A DNA stretch of 64,000 bases from Asanoa siamensis (GCF_016862555.1 NZ_BONE01000012.1:1-64000), one strand, 5' to 3'. Counted from the first letter of the stretch, positions 15,402 through 26,248 are shown. Numbers and translations: made by a program. The notes: generated by a model not told the origin, from the sequence alone.

Positions 15402-15540
15402 GTGGGTGAAGCGGCGTGGGCGCCAGCCGGTCACCCGCCCGGCGGTGGCCGGGTGGGTAGGGCGGCGTGGGCGCCAGCCGGTTGCCCGCCCGGTGGTGGC
15501 CGGGTGGGTGGAGCGGCGTGGGCGGGCGCATGGGTCGTGG
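15402..15540. repeat. 51-bp tandem repeat, about 2.7 units
   Basis: Units begin at 15402, 15453 and 15504 with GTGGGTGAAGCGGCGTGGGC, GTGGGTAGGGCGGCGTGGGC and GTGGGTGGAGCGGCGTGGGC, an exact 51-base period. The period is a multiple of three and one minus-strand frame reads through it as a 17-residue repeat. That frame also overlaps the fabG-like gene out of register, so the array is treated as non-coding. It ends against the stop codon of the SDR gene. Confidence 0.7.
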
Positions 15541-15541
15541 C

Positions 15542-16303
15542 CTAGCGGGCGCCGCCGTTGACGTACAGGGTCTGGCCGCTGACGTAGGCCGCGTCGTCGC
15601 TCGCCAGGAACGCGATCACCGAGGCCACCTCCTCCGGCTGGCCGACGCGGCGTAGTGGGGTGACCTCGGCCGCCATCTTCTGGTGGTCTTCCGGGGCCGA
15701 GCCGACGCGGGTCGCGGTGGCCGCGGTCATCGGGGTGGCGATGTAGCCAGGTGCGACCGCGTTGACGTTGATGTTGAACGGGCCCAGTTCGATAGCCAAC
15801 GTGGCCGTCAGGCCCTGGACGCCCGCCTTTGCCGCCGCGTAATTGACCTGGCCCCGGTTGCCCAGCGCCGACCGGCTGCTCAGGTTGACGATCTTGCCGT
15901 ACTTGGCCGCGACCATGTGCTTCTGGACCGCCTGGCAGCAGTGGAACATGCTGCTCAGGTTGGTGGTGATCACCGCGTCCCATTCGGCGGCCGGCATCTT
16001 GAACAGGAGGTTGTCGCGGGTGATGCCCGCGTTGTTGACCAGGATGTCGATGCGGCCGTGCTCGCCGGCCACCGCTTCGACCATCGCCGCCACCGCGGCC
16101 GGGTCGGTGACGTCGCAGCCGTAGCCGGTCGCCATGCCGCCGGTGGCCTTGATCTCGTCGGCCGTCGCGGCGCTGCGGTCGGCGTCGAGGTCGACCACCG
16201 CGACCCGCGCGCCCTCCTTGGCGAGCCGGCGTGCGGTCGCGGCGCCGATGCCCTGGGCCGCGCCGGTCACGATCGCGACCCGATCGGCGAACCTGTCGCT
16301 CAT
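15542..16303 (-). CDS. SDR oxidoreductase, FabG / acetoacetyl-CoA reductase-like
   Basis: A 253-residue classical short-chain dehydrogenase. TGAAQGIGAATARRL binds the nucleotide, NNAGITRDNLLFKM is the FabG-type signature, and the catalytic tetrad is seen around NLSSRSALGNRGQVNYAAAKAG (Ser, Tyr, Lys). It probably acts on 3-oxo/3-hydroxyacyl-CoA as part of this beta-oxidation cluster. The ATG at 16303 follows AAGGAG by nine bases. It lies 31 bases after the thiolase gene in the same orientation. Confidence 0.9.
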   Translation of the reverse strand: MSDRFADRVAIVTGAAQGIGAATARRLAKEGARVAVVDLDADRSAATADEIKATGGMATGYGCDVTDPAAVAAMVEAVAGEHGRIDILVNNAGITRDNLLFKMPAAEWDAVITTNLSSMFHCCQAVQKHMVAAKYGKIVNLSSRSALGNRGQVNYAAAKAGVQGLTATLAIELGPFNINVNAVAPGYIATPMTAATATRVGSAPEDHQKMAAEVTPLRRVGQPEEVASVIAFLASDDAAYVSGQTLYVNGGAR

Positions 16304-16334
16304 CTTCACAATCTCCTTGCTCGGGTGGGTGGTC

Positions 16335-17519
16335 TCAGCGTTCAACGAGGACGGACGTGCCCTGGCCGACCCCGACGCACATCGTGGCCAGGCCGCGCCG
16401 GGCGCCGGTGCGGCGCATGCGGTGCAGCAGCGTGGTGAGGATCCGGGCGCCGGAGCAGCCCAGCGGGTGGCCGATCGCGATCGCGCCGCCGGACGGGTTG
16501 ACCAGCTTCTCGTCGATGCCCAACTGGTCGATCACCGCGAGCGCCTGCGCCGCGAACGCCTCGTTGAGCTCGGCGGTCTCGATGTCGTCGAGGGTCCAGC
16601 CGCGGCGGTCGAGCACCCGGCGGGTCGCCGGGACCGGGCCGATGCCCATCACGTCGGGGTGCACGCCCGCGCTCGCGCCGCCGACCCAGCGGGCGAGCGG
16701 CTCGACGCCCAGCTCGCCGAGCGCCTCCTCGCTGACCAGGACCAGGGCGGACGCGCCGTCGTTGAGCGGGGACGAGTTGCCGGCCGTGACCGTGCCGTCC
16801 TTGTGGAACGCGGGCTTGAGCCTGGCCAGCTTCTCGAGCGTCGTGTCGGAACGGATGCCCTCGTCGGTCTCGACCGTCGCGCCGTCGGGCAGCGTCACCG
16901 GTAGCAGCTCGGCGGCGAAGTCGCCGGCCGCGGTCGCCGCCGCGGCGGCCTGGTGGCTCCGCAGGGCGAACGCGTCCTGCCGGTCCCGGCCGATGTCGTA
17001 ACGCCGGGCCACCTCCTCGGCGGTCTCGCCCATGCTGAGCACGCCGTGCAGCTCGCGCATCCGCGGGTTGACCAGGCGCCACCCGAGCCGCGTATCGAAG
17101 ATCTCCATGCCGCGCGGCAGACCTTCGTCGGGCCTGGGCAGCATGAACGGCGCCCGGCTCATCGACTCGGACCCGCCGGCCACCACGACGTCGGCGTCGC
17201 CCGCCGCGATGGCGCGCGCCGCGCTGGTCACGGCTTCCAGGCCGGACGCGCACAGCCGGTTGAGCGTCGCGCCCGGGACGGTCTCGGGCAGGCCGGCCAG
17301 CAGCACCGCCATCCGGGCCACGTTGCGGTTGTCCTCGCCCGCCTGGTTGGCCGCGCCCCAGTAGACGTCGTCGACCCGCGCCGGGTCGAGCGCCGGCAGG
17401 TCGGCGAGGACCCCCGAGAGTGCCCACGCGGCGAGATCGTCGGCGCGGACCGCCGACAACGCGCCCCGCAGGCGTCCGATGGGAGTACGCCGTGCCGCGG
17501 CGAAGTAGACCGGTCGCAT
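16335..17519 (-). CDS. Acetyl-CoA acyltransferase (thiolase)
   Basis: A 394-residue thiolase. The nucleophilic cysteine is C90 in [11 protein letters not shown], the catalytic His is in [19 protein letters not shown], and the second Cys is in [21 protein letters not shown] is also present. It cleaves 3-ketoacyl-CoA (PcaF/FadA type) or condenses two acyl-CoAs. Next to an SDR and two acyl-CoA dehydrogenases the degradative direction is most likely. It is 17 bases after the acyl-CoA dehydrogenase at 17537. Confidence 0.92.
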   Translation of the reverse strand: MRPVYFAAARRTPIGRLRGALSAVRADDLAAWALSGVLADLPALDPARVDDVYWGAANQAGEDNRNVARMAVLLAGLPETVPGATLNRLCASGLEAVTSAARAIAAGDADVVVAGGSESMSRAPFMLPRPDEGLPRGMEIFDTRLGWRLVNPRMRELHGVLSMGETAEEVARRYDIGRDRQDAFALRSHQAAAAATAAGDFAAELLPVTLPDGATVETDEGIRSDTTLEKLARLKPAFHKDGTVTAGNSSPLNDGASALVLVSEEALGELGVEPLARWVGGASAGVHPDVMGIGPVPATRRVLDRRGWTLDDIETAELNEAFAAQALAVIDQLGIDEKLVNPSGGAIAIGHPLGCSGARILTTLLHRMRRTGARRGLATMCVGVGQGTSVLVER

Positions 17520-17536
17520 CGCTTGCCTGACCTTTC

Positions 17537-18685
17537 TCAGAAGGCGGCGACGCCGGTGAGCGCCCGCCCGATGAGTAGTTGCTGGATCTCGCTGGTGCCC
17601 TCGTAGAGCGTGGTGACCCGGGCGTCACGCAGGTATTTGCCGACCGGGTATTCGTCGATGTAGCCGTAGCCGCCGAACACCTGCAGGGCCCGGTCGGCGG
17701 CGCGGACCGCCGCCTCGCTGGCGAACAGCTTGGCCATCGACGCCTCGGTGCCGAACGGCCGGCCCCGGTCGATCAGGTCGGCGACCCGCCAGACGAGTAG
17801 TCGCGCGGCGGCGGTGTCGACGGCGATCTGGGCCAGGTGGCGCTGGACGAGCTGGTGACCGGCGATCGGCTTGCCGAACTGGGTGCGTTCGCCCGCGTAG
17901 CGGACCGCGGCGTCGAGACACGCCTGCGCCAGCCCGACGCAGCCGGCGGCGAGGGACATGCGTCCCTTGTCGAGCGTACCCATGGCGATCTTGAAGCCCT
18001 GGCCCTCGGCGCCGATTCGCGCGGTGTCGCTGACGCGTACGCCGTCGAAGGTCAGCTCTGCCGTCGCCTGGCCGCGCAGCCCGAGCTTGCCGTGGATCTC
18101 GCGGCGGGTCAGCCCGGGCGTGTCGGTCTCGACGAGGAACGCGGTGACGCCGCGCGGGCCCGGGCCGCCGGTGCGGGCGAAGACGAGGGCGACGTCGGCC
18201 CAGGTGCCGTTGGTGATGAACAGCTTGGTGCCGGTGATCAGCCAGTCGTCGCCGTCGCGGACGGCCCGGGTGTCCAGATTGGCCGCGTCGGAACCGGTGC
18301 CGGGCTCGGTCAGGGCGAAGCAGCCGAGCGCCGTGCCGGAGCAGAGCCGGGGCAGCCAGTTCGCGCGCTGGCCGTCGGACCCGTGTGCTGCGATGGTCTT
18401 GGCCACGAGGCCGAGTGAGACCGAGACGATGCCCCGCACCGACGAGTCGCCCCGACCGAGCTCCTCGAGCACCAGGCAGTAGGTGAGGTGGTCGCCGCCC
18501 GAGCCACCCAGCTCCTCGGGGATGGTCAACCCGAGAAAGCCCAGGTCACCGAGGCGTTTGACGATCGAGCGGTCGACCGCCTCGCGCCTGTCCCACTCGG
18601 CGGCATGGGGTGTGACCTCGCGGGCGACGAACTCCGCGGCGAGGGAACGGCTCGCTTCGTGCTCGGGTGACAGGATGAGGTCCAC
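17537..18685 (-). CDS. Acyl-CoA dehydrogenase
   Basis: A 382-residue enzyme with the complete family signature: [58 protein letters not shown] and the catalytic Glu in [14 protein letters not shown]. It heads the operon dehydrogenase-thiolase-SDR. GTG start at 18685 with no Shine-Dalgarno; a TAGTTT -10 hexamer lies six bases before it, so the transcript is probably leaderless. That hexamer is one arm of the dyad at 18692-18710, which points to repression by the divergent TetR protein. Confidence 0.93.
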   Translation of the reverse strand: MDLILSPEHEASRSLAAEFVAREVTPHAAEWDRREAVDRSIVKRLGDLGFLGLTIPEELGGSGGDHLTYCLVLEELGRGDSSVRGIVSVSLGLVAKTIAAHGSDGQRANWLPRLCSGTALGCFALTEPGTGSDAANLDTRAVRDGDDWLITGTKLFITNGTWADVALVFARTGGPGPRGVTAFLVETDTPGLTRREIHGKLGLRGQATAELTFDGVRVSDTARIGAEGQGFKIAMGTLDKGRMSLAAGCVGLAQACLDAAVRYAGERTQFGKPIAGHQLVQRHLAQIAVDTAAARLLVWRVADLIDRGRPFGTEASMAKLFASEAAVRAADRALQVFGGYGYIDEYPVGKYLRDARVTTLYEGTSEIQQLLIGRALTGVAAF

Positions 18686-18691
18686 GCGAAT

Positions 18692-18710
18692 AAACTATCG
18701 GTGGTAGTTT
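18692..18710. promoter_or_regulatory. TetR operator AAACTA-N7-TAGTTT overlapping a leaderless promoter
   Basis: Perfect six-base inverted repeat arms spaced by seven bases. On the minus strand the distal arm reads TAGTTT and is positioned as the -10 hexamer, six bases from the GTG of the acyl-CoA dehydrogenase. A repressor bound here would block that promoter. On the plus strand the other TAGTTT arm could serve the tetR gene 55 bases downstream. Confidence 0.65.
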
Positions 18711-18764
18711 TCCCGTGTCCACCCCGGCACGACGAGTTGTGCACCACCCGGAGAGGAGAGCCCG

Positions 18765-19448
18765 ATGCCCCGACCGCGTCAGGCGCTGCTCACCCGGCAG
18801 CGCATCATCGAGACGGCGGCCGAGCTGATCGACGCCGAAGGTCTCGAGGCCGTGTCCACGCGGCGGCTGGCCGCCCAGCTCGGCGTCCGCGGCCCGTCGC
18901 TCTACAACCACTTCCCCAACAAGGACGCGATCCTCGACGCGGTCGCCGACGCGCTCACGGCCGAGGTCGACATCGGCTGCTTCGCCACCCACGACTGGCC
19001 CGACGCGCTGCGCATCTGGGGCCGCTCCTACCGGGCCGCCCTGGCGGCGCATCCGCACATCGTCCCCTACCTAGCCAGGGGCCCCGGCCGACGGCCGCGG
19101 GCCCTCGCGATGGCAGACGCGGTCTACGGCGGCCTGGTCCGGGCCGGCTGGCCGCCGGCGCGCGCCACCCACATCGGCGCGCTGATGCGATACCTGGTGG
19201 CCGGCTCGGCGCTCGGCTCGTTCGCCCGCGGCTTCGCGTCCGACCCCGCCATCTACATCTCGTCCGACTACCCGCACCTCGGCCAGGCCCACCGGCTGGC
19301 CGCGCACCAGCGCGAGGTCGACGAAGGCGCGTTCGAGCTTGGGCTGGAAGCGGTCATCACGGGCCTCCAGATCACGTATGAAGAGGTGGTCGGTGACGCC
19401 GACCATCGGCCTCACGGCACCGCCCGCTCCGCACCCACCCGGAGGTAA
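18765..19448 (+). CDS. TetR-family transcriptional regulator
   Basis: A 227-residue regulator. The helix-turn-helix is at residues 7-53 (TRQRIIETAAELIDAEG, LEAVSTRRLAAQLGVRGPSL, YNHFPNKDAILDAVAD). The C-terminal ligand domain belongs to the TetR_C type found with acyl-CoA metabolism. It is divergent from the acyl-CoA dehydrogenase operon, with the AAACTA dyad between them. The aldehyde and alcohol dehydrogenase genes follow with three bases between. It likely represses both sides, probably relieved by an acyl-CoA or related ligand (inference). GGAGAGGAG precedes the ATG. Confidence 0.9.
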   Translation: MPRPRQALLTRQRIIETAAELIDAEGLEAVSTRRLAAQLGVRGPSLYNHFPNKDAILDAVADALTAEVDIGCFATHDWPDALRIWGRSYRAALAAHPHIVPYLARGPGRRPRALAMADAVYGGLVRAGWPPARATHIGALMRYLVAGSALGSFARGFASDPAIYISSDYPHLGQAHRLAAHQREVDEGAFELGLEAVITGLQITYEEVVGDADHRPHGTARSAPTRR

Positions 19449-19451
19449 CGC

Positions 19452-20899
<1,448 letters not shown>

Positions 20900-20903
<4 letters not shown>

Positions 20904-22015
20904 CGAAGGCCTTGATCGTCACGGCGTCAGGCGGCAAGCCGCAGGTCACCGACGTCGTGCTGCCGCCCGTCGGCCCCGGCGAGGTGCGGGTCCGCGTCCG
21001 CGCGGCCGGGGTCTGCCACTCCGACCTCTCCATGGTCAACGGCACGCTCTCACCGTCGTACCCACTGGTCCTCGGGCACGAGGCGGCGGGTGTGGTGGTC
21101 GAGGTCGGCCCCGACGCCCCGACCGGGAGCGAAGCCGGGCCGGCGCGGGCCGACCGGCGCCTCGCCGTCGGCGACCACGTGGTGCTCAACTGGGCGCCAC
21201 CGTGCCGGGAGTGCTGGCACTGCACACACGGCGAGCCGTGGCTCTGCGCCGAAGGCGGTCGCCCGTCGGCACCGCGCGGCCGTTTGGCGTCCGGCGAGCC
21301 GACCCACGTGACGCTCGGCCTCGGCGCGCTGGCGGAGGAGGTCGTCGTCCCGAGCCACGCGGTCGTCCCGGTCCCGGCGGAGCTACCGGCCGACGTGGCG
21401 GCGCTGCTCGGCTGCGCGGTCCTGACGGCCACGGGCGCGGTCAACCGGACGGCCGCGGTCCGCTCGGGCCAGTCGGTGGTTGTCATCGGCCTCGGCGGTG
21501 TCGGCCTGGCGACGCTGATCGCCGCCCGCGCGGCCGGCGCCGACGCCGTGATCGGCGTGGACCTGAGCGAGGCGAAACGCGATCTGGCGCTGGCGGCCGG
21601 CGCCACCCACTTCGTGCTCTCCGAGGACACGATGCCGAAGACGGTCCGCGGCCTGACGGGCGGCCGTGGCGCCGACCACGCGATCGAATGCGCCGGCCGC
21701 GCCACGACCATCAACGCGGCCTGGCGCGCCACCCGCCGCGGCGGCCAGGTCACGGTCGTCGGCATGGGCGCCCGCGACGACCTGGTGAGCCTCAGCGCGC
21801 TCGACATCTTCCACTCGGCCCGCACGCTGCGCTCGTCGGTCTACGGCTCGTCGGACCCGGACCGCGACCTACCGACACTCGCGGCCGCGGTCCACGACGG
21901 CAGTCTGGACCTGAGTCCGCTGATCACCGACCGCATCCCCCTGGAGGAGGCCCCGGACGCCTTCACCCGCATGTCCCGCGGAGAAGGCGCGCGCTCCGTC
22001 GTCCTCTTCCCCTGA
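20900..22015 (+). CDS. Zinc-dependent alcohol dehydrogenase
   Basis: A 371-residue medium-chain dehydrogenase. Catalytic zinc ligands start with C39 in VCHSDLS, and GHEAAG follows. The structural zinc is bound by C102, C105, C108 and C116 in PCRECWHCTHGEPWLC. The Rossmann motif VIGLGGVGLATLIAA is complete. The loop DAPTGSEAGPARADRRL before the structural zinc site looks like a small insertion. ATGA overlap with the aldehyde dehydrogenase. The substrate is not known. Confidence 0.92.
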
Positions 22016-22023
22016 CCAAGCTG

Positions 22024-22061
22024 TCGCCGACCAACGCGCGGGCCGGCGCGGCGATCGGCGA
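22024..22061 (+). terminator. Probable terminator after the alcohol dehydrogenase
   Basis: TCGCCGA (22024-22030) pairs with TCGGCGA (22055-22061), with further pairing of CGCG/GCGC tracts inside. It starts nine bases after the stop codon of the last gene of the tetR-aldehyde-alcohol dehydrogenase operon. Confidence 0.45.
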
Positions 22062-22510
22062 AGGTCCCGGTCAGGTACGTCGGTCCGGCGACTGCGCCCC
22101 AGAGACCTGCGTCGTCGGCTGCGCGTCCAGCTTGGGTTCCGGTGGGGATTCCCTGGCGGATCGCGATTGGGATGCCGGTCGAGGTTCCGACCGGCTCGCG
22201 GAACTCGGTTCGATTGCGGCTCGCGTTTGGGCTAATGGTCCCGCGGCAGTGGGCGTGGCGGCGGGCGCGGTGCGGTGGGCGCGGAGGGCAAAGGGCTGCG
22301 GCTGCGGCTGCGGGGGCAGCATCTTGTTGTCCCGGCGTGTCGGTCCTGGGCCAGCAACGCGGCGAATCTGGGCACGGCCGTTGGCCCAGCGCAATGGTCG
22401 ACTGGCTCCTACGAGGGCCGTTCAGACGCGACGGGCGACGCCGGCAGCGGTGGTGGCGAGCCACCCGTGGCAGCGCGGCGGATGACGGCCCGAAGCGCCT
22501 GGGTGCGGCG
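22062..22510. other. Intergenic region, nothing recognised
   Basis: About 450 bases between the alcohol dehydrogenase terminator and the end of the gtrA-like gene. GC-rich, with short runs such as GGCTGCGGCTGCGG. No gene, RNA or strong dyad could be supported. Confidence 0.5.
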
Positions 22511-23089
22511 TCAGGCGACCTTGCGGTCCAGGTCTGCTGGCGCCTCGGCGGCTGCGCGGGCCTGGGCCAGGGTCGTCGCGCCGCGGCGGCGGGTGGAGGG
22601 GCGGGCGTCTGCCTGGGGGAAGACCCATTTGCGGTAGGCCCACAGGCGGAAGACCATCGCCAGGAGGGTGCCGAAGATCATGCCCCACAGGAAGTCCGAG
22701 ATTTCCTGGGCCGTGCGGGAGATGTGCGGCGTCTGCAGGGCGAAGGCGTACCGCGCCAGGTAGAGGGGCGCTGAGTTGAGGGCGATGCCTACGCCGTTGA
22801 TGACGATGTAGAGCGCCAGTTCGTGGTGGGCTCGGCGGCCGCCTCGGGTGCGGAAGGTCCATTCGCGGTTGAGGGCGTAGGAAACGAAGGCCGCGATGAT
22901 CGTGGCCACCGTCAGCGCCGTGACCGGCTTGGCTTCGAAGATGGTTACTTTGAGTATGACGTTGATGACCGCCGTCAGGACCCAGCAGAAGCCGCCTACC
23001 GCCAGGAACTTGACGGCTTCGCGTCGGCGGAAGACGTGCTTCCGCAACGACGGGGGCAGGATCTGCAGCAGTCGGCTGGTCATGCGCAC
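22511..23089 (-). CDS. GtrA-family membrane protein
   Basis: A 192-residue protein with four transmembrane segments in the GtrA pattern: FLAVGGFCWVLTAVINVIL, ALTVATIIAAFVSYALNREWTF, ALYIVINGVGIALNSAPLYLA and WGMIFGTLLAMVFRLWAYRKWVF. The conserved NREWTF and RLWAYRKWVF motifs are present. GtrA-like proteins are proposed flippases for polyprenyl-linked sugars in envelope glycosylation. A TAGAGT hexamer lies six bases before the GTG at 23089, so that start (probably leaderless) is chosen over the ATG two codons later. Confidence 0.88.
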   Translation of the reverse strand: MRMTSRLLQILPPSLRKHVFRRREAVKFLAVGGFCWVLTAVINVILKVTIFEAKPVTALTVATIIAAFVSYALNREWTFRTRGGRRAHHELALYIVINGVGIALNSAPLYLARYAFALQTPHISRTAQEISDFLWGMIFGTLLAMVFRLWAYRKWVFPQADARPSTRRRGATTLAQARAAAEAPADLDRKVA

Positions 23090-23101
23090 CGGCGCACTCT
23101 A

Positions 23102-23466
23102 GCGGCTCCGCCTGGATTCCGGGCAATCAGGCCGGCATGGTGGCATGCCATACCAACGGTGACCGCCCGAGACTTCGCCATCCCACACCGGCCGGCTACG
23201 CAGAGCGACGCGGCGCAACCCCGAGGCCGCGGACGGCACCCCGGCGAGAACAGCACGGCAGTGCGGGCGGCACCGCGCCACGGACGGCACTGCAGCGCCG
23301 GCGCACGGCGCGCGGGCAACACGACGCCGTGGGAGCACGGCTGCCCGGGAAGCACGACGACGCGGGAGCACGACGACGCGGCGGCGCGGGTGGTTCGAAC
23401 GTGAATCAGCGGTCAGTAGCCGCGAGGCGCCTTGAGCCGCGGGCAGCGCGGGGGCAGCATGGCGGG
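23102..23466. other. Intergenic region
   Basis: GC-rich interval with no supported gene. It has a small imperfect direct repeat, gggaagcacgacgacgc and gggagcacgacgacgc, at about 23348-23380. Confidence 0.5.
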
Positions 23467-23913
23467 ATGGATTCGGGTGCCGGGCGGTTCGGCGAGTTGA
23501 AGTTGCTCGGGATGCCGTTCGAGATCGACCCCGCCTCGGACGCGCGGATCCGGGCCGCTGCCGCTGAGCTGGAAGCCGACGCCACCCCCGAATGGGAGTC
23601 CGAACCCGGCCAGCTCGCCGCCACCATCACCCTCGTCGACAGCAGGGACGACGGACTCGCGCTCACCCTCGTCGTCGCCGACGATGGGCCTACGCGGCTC
23701 GAGGTCGCCGCTGCCGTCGAAGTCGACTGTTGGTGCGTCAAGAACCACGGCCTGCACCAGGTCGAGCGGCATGAATGGCTCGTCGGCACCCCCGACGCGC
23801 TCGCCGACGGGTTTGTCGCTGCCGTGCGGCAGGTGACCCGGTGGCTCGCCAGCGCGCCGCGGGACACCGCGCCTTGGCGCGAGCGCGCCGGACTGCCCGG
23901 GCCCCAGCCCTAA
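23467..23913 (+). CDS. Conserved hypothetical protein
   Basis: A 148-residue acidic protein (MDSGAGRFGELKLLGMPFEI...). The sequence alternates predicted strands (LAATITLVDSRDDGLALTLVVADD, RLEVAAAVEVDCWC) with a C-terminal helix (DALADGFVAAVRQVTRWLASA). There is no signal peptide or membrane segment, and no family was recognised. Codon usage with high third-position GC across the frame supports it as real. The start is the ATG at 23467 with GGCGGG upstream. The frame is open further upstream into low-complexity sequence, which is not counted. Confidence 0.6.
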   Translation: MDSGAGRFGELKLLGMPFEIDPASDARIRAAAAELEADATPEWESEPGQLAATITLVDSRDDGLALTLVVADDGPTRLEVAAAVEVDCWCVKNHGLHQVERHEWLVGTPDALADGFVAAVRQVTRWLASAPRDTAPWRERAGLPGPQP

Positions 23914-23957
23914 AGAGGGGCCGCGCCCAACCTGACCAGCCCACTACCGTGTAGTGC

Positions 23958-24908
23958 ATGGCTGACGGGGTCGTCGTGGTCGGGGCTGGCGTCAACGGAC
24001 TGACCACCGCGCTGCTCCTCGCCGAGAGCGGCGTACCCACCAGAATCCTCGCCCGTGAGACCCCCCGCGACACCACCTCCGCCGTCGCCGGTGCGCTCTG
24101 GGGGCCCTCCTTCCAACAACCGTTCGACAAGACCCTCGCCTGGACCGCCCGCTCCCTCCAGGACTTCCAAGACCTGGCCAATGACCCAATGACAGGCGTA
24201 CGGATCACCGACGTCCTCTCCGTCGGCGACGCACTGCCGACCGGCGAGCTACCACCCCAGGTCGCGCTGATTCCCGGCCTGCGGCAGGCGACCAGCGACG
24301 AGCTACCCGACGGGTACGCCGCCGGCAGTTGGGGGCGCATGCCCGTCGTCGACATGCCGACCTACCTCGACTACCTCCAGCACAGGCTCGCCGAGTCCGG
24401 CGTCGCGATCGAACAGCAGGACATCACCGACCTGACCCGGACCGGCGCCGCCACCGTCGTCAACGCCACCGGGCTCGGGGCGCGGGAGCTCGCCGAGGAC
24501 GACACCGTCCGCCCCGGCTTCGGCCAGCACGTCATCCTCACCAACCCCGGCCTCGACCACTCCTTCATGGAGCTCAGCCGCGACGCCGAGTGGACCAGCT
24601 TCATGGCGCATCCCACCCGGATCGTCTGCGGCGGCGTACGCGTCCCCGACCGCTACGACCGCACCCCCGACGACGCCGTGACCGCGCGCATCGTCGCGCG
24701 CGCCCGCCGGATCGAACCGCGGCTGCACGACGCGACCGTCGTCGAGGCCGTCGCCGGCCTGCGGCCCGAACGCCCCGCGGTCCGGGTGGAGGTCGAGCAC
24801 CGGCAGGGCACCAGGATCGTGCACAACTACGGCCACGGCCCCACCGGTGTCAGCCTCTCCTGGGGCTGCGCCCGGGAGGCAGCAGCCCTAGCCGTCGGAG
24901 GGCGATGA
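23958..24908 (+). CDS. FAD-dependent D-amino-acid oxidase family enzyme
   Basis: A 316-residue flavoenzyme. The N-terminal Rossmann motif VVVGAGVNGLTTALLLAESG, the internal NATGLGARELA, GLRPERPAVRVE with the substrate-binding arginine, and the C-terminal NYGHGPTGVSLSWGCA match D-amino-acid oxidase. It would oxidise a D-amino acid to the oxo acid with hydrogen peroxide and ammonia. TACCGT lies seven bases before the ATG and there is no Shine-Dalgarno, so the mRNA is probably leaderless. Its last 21 bases overlap the end of the opposing tetR gene. Confidence 0.88.
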   Translation: MADGVVVVGAGVNGLTTALLLAESGVPTRILARETPRDTTSAVAGALWGPSFQQPFDKTLAWTARSLQDFQDLANDPMTGVRITDVLSVGDALPTGELPPQVALIPGLRQATSDELPDGYAAGSWGRMPVVDMPTYLDYLQHRLAESGVAIEQQDITDLTRTGAATVVNATGLGARELAEDDTVRPGFGQHVILTNPGLDHSFMELSRDAEWTSFMAHPTRIVCGGVRVPDRYDRTPDDAVTARIVARARRIEPRLHDATVVEAVAGLRPERPAVRVEVEHRQGTRIVHNYGHGPTGVSLSWGCAREAAALAVGGR

Positions 24909-25499
24909 CAGCAACGCGGTGACCGTCCGCGTCATCACCTTCTCCGCCTCGGCCGCCGAGAGCGCCAGACCGTCCCGGAGCATCGACCACGCCGGCCACA
25001 TCGACGCGGCCATCACCGCGTCGCGCAACACCGGGGCCGACGCGCCCGCGAGGGCGAACTCCTCCGCGAACAGCACGTCCACCTCGTCCCGCAGCCGCTC
25101 CACGTGCTTCTGCCGGTTGCGGCGCAACTGGGGTGAGAACGGCTCACGCATCGCCGCCGCCCGGGCCGGCGCCGCGATCAGCTGCAGCAACCGGGCCCGC
25201 TGCCGGCAGTAGAGCGCGATCCGCTCGGCCCGCGGCAGGCCCGCCGGCACCGGCGAGAACGCCGCGTCGTACGTCGCCAGCACCCGCGCGCCGCTCGCCT
25301 CGAACAGCGTCTCCATGTCCTTGAAGTTGGTCCACAGTGCCCGCAGCGACACCCCGGCCCGCTCCGCGATCCGCTCCCCCGTCGGCTTCAGGTCGCCCTC
25401 GCCGATCAGCGCCAGGTGCGCGTCCACGATCGCCGCCCGCGTGCGCTCGGCCCGCGCCGTCCGCCCGTCGACGCGTTCCTCCGGATAGGCGGCCATCAC
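24888..25499 (-). CDS. TetR-family transcriptional regulator
   Basis: About 203 residues. The helix-turn-helix lies at residues 17-62 (RAAIVDAHLALIGEGDLKPT, GERIAERAGVSLRALWTNF, KDMETLFEASG). The usual YYHF is replaced by LWTNF, as in several actinobacterial members. It overlaps the upstream SDR gene (GTG at 25499 over its TGA, or an ATG one codon later). As last gene of an operon with an SDR and two acyl-CoA dehydrogenases, it probably regulates that operon, which is less common than divergent placement. Confidence 0.87.
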   Translation of the reverse strand: MMAAYPEERVDGRTARAERTRAAIVDAHLALIGEGDLKPTGERIAERAGVSLRALWTNFKDMETLFEASGARVLATYDAAFSPVPAGLPRAERIALYCRQRARLLQLIAAPARAAAMREPFSPQLRRNRQKHVERLRDEVDVLFAEEFALAGASAPVLRDAVMAASMWPAWSMLRDGLALSAAEAEKVMTRTVTALLSSPSDG

Positions 25500-26248
25500 G
25501 CCCCCCGGCCGGTCAGCGTGATCCCGCCGTCGATCACCAGCGTCTGCCCGGTGATCCAGGCCGCCTCGTCCGACGCCAGGAACGCCACCGCCGCCGCCAC
25601 GTCGTCGGGGATGCCGAGCCGGGCCAACGGGTACGACGCGGCGACCTCCTCCTCGCGGCCCTCGTACAACAGCGTCGCGAACTTGGTCTTCACCACCGCC
25701 GGCGCGACCGCGTTGACCCGCACGTGCGGCGCCATCTCCACCGCCAGGCAGCGGGTCAGGTGCTCCAGCGCCGCCTTGGTCACCCCGTAGAACGAGATCC
25801 CCGGCGGCGGCACCTGGCCACCCACGGACGACAGGTTCACGACCACGCCGGGCCGGGGGTCGCCCGCGAACGCCGTCTGCACCCAGCCGAGCGCCGACAG
25901 CAGGTTGACCTCGAAGATCTTGCGGGCCGCGCCCAGGTCGAGCGAGAGCAGCGGGCCGAAGACCGGGTTGATCCCGGTGTTGTTGACCAGGATGTCGATC
26001 GGTCCGAAGGCCGCCTCGACAGCGGCGACAGCCGACGAACGGTGCTCGGGATCATCGGCCCGCCCCGCCACGCCGAGCGCCACCGACGGCCCACCCAACA
26101 AGGACACCGCCTCGGCCAGCGGGTCGGGCTTGCGCGCCGTCACACAGACCCGCGCGCCGGCCGCGGCCAGCCGGGTCGCGATCGCGAGCCCGATGCCCCG
26201 GCTCGCGCCGGTCACCAGCGCCACCTTGCCGGACAGGGACGCCGTCAC
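25496..26248 (-). CDS. SDR-family oxidoreductase
   Basis: A 250-residue classical short-chain dehydrogenase: TGASRGIGLAIATRLAAAGA for the cofactor, NNTGINP in place of NNAG, and NLSSVGGQVPPPGISFYGVTKAAL with Ser, Tyr and Lys of the active site. It ends with the usual GQTLVIDGGITL. The acidic residue that selects NAD over NADP is not evident; TARKPDP suggests NADP. The GTG overlaps the stop of the upstream acyl-CoA dehydrogenase. It probably oxidises a 3-hydroxyacyl-CoA made in this cluster. Confidence 0.9.
   Translation of the reverse strand: MTASLSGKVALVTGASRGIGLAIATRLAAAGARVCVTARKPDPLAEAVSLLGGPSVALGVAGRADDPEHRSSAVAAVEAAFGPIDILVNNTGINPVFGPLLSLDLGAARKIFEVNLLSALGWVQTAFAGDPRPGVVVNLSSVGGQVPPPGISFYGVTKAALEHLTRCLAVEMAPHVRVNAVAPAVVKTKFATLLYEGREEEVAASYPLARLGIPDDVAAAVAFLASDEAAWITGQTLVIDGGITLTGRGA

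Larger units (their letters stand above)
14688..15541. other. 850-bp non-coding interval
   Basis: No supported gene. It holds dispersed repeat copy 2 (14752-14825), about 500 bases of proline/arginine-biased low-complexity GC-rich sequence with no consistent frame, and a 51-bp tandem repeat (15402-15540). Open frames crossing it are artefacts of base composition. Confidence 0.6.

Noticed and set aside
15309-15983. Minus-strand frame with a 17-residue repeat as a repeat protein
   Set aside because: It overlaps the fabG-like gene in another frame and has no independent start or family match; the repeat is better seen as non-coding.
23391-23400. GGTTCGAAC resembling a tRNA T-loop
   Set aside because: No acceptor stem, D-arm or anticodon arm can be built around it.
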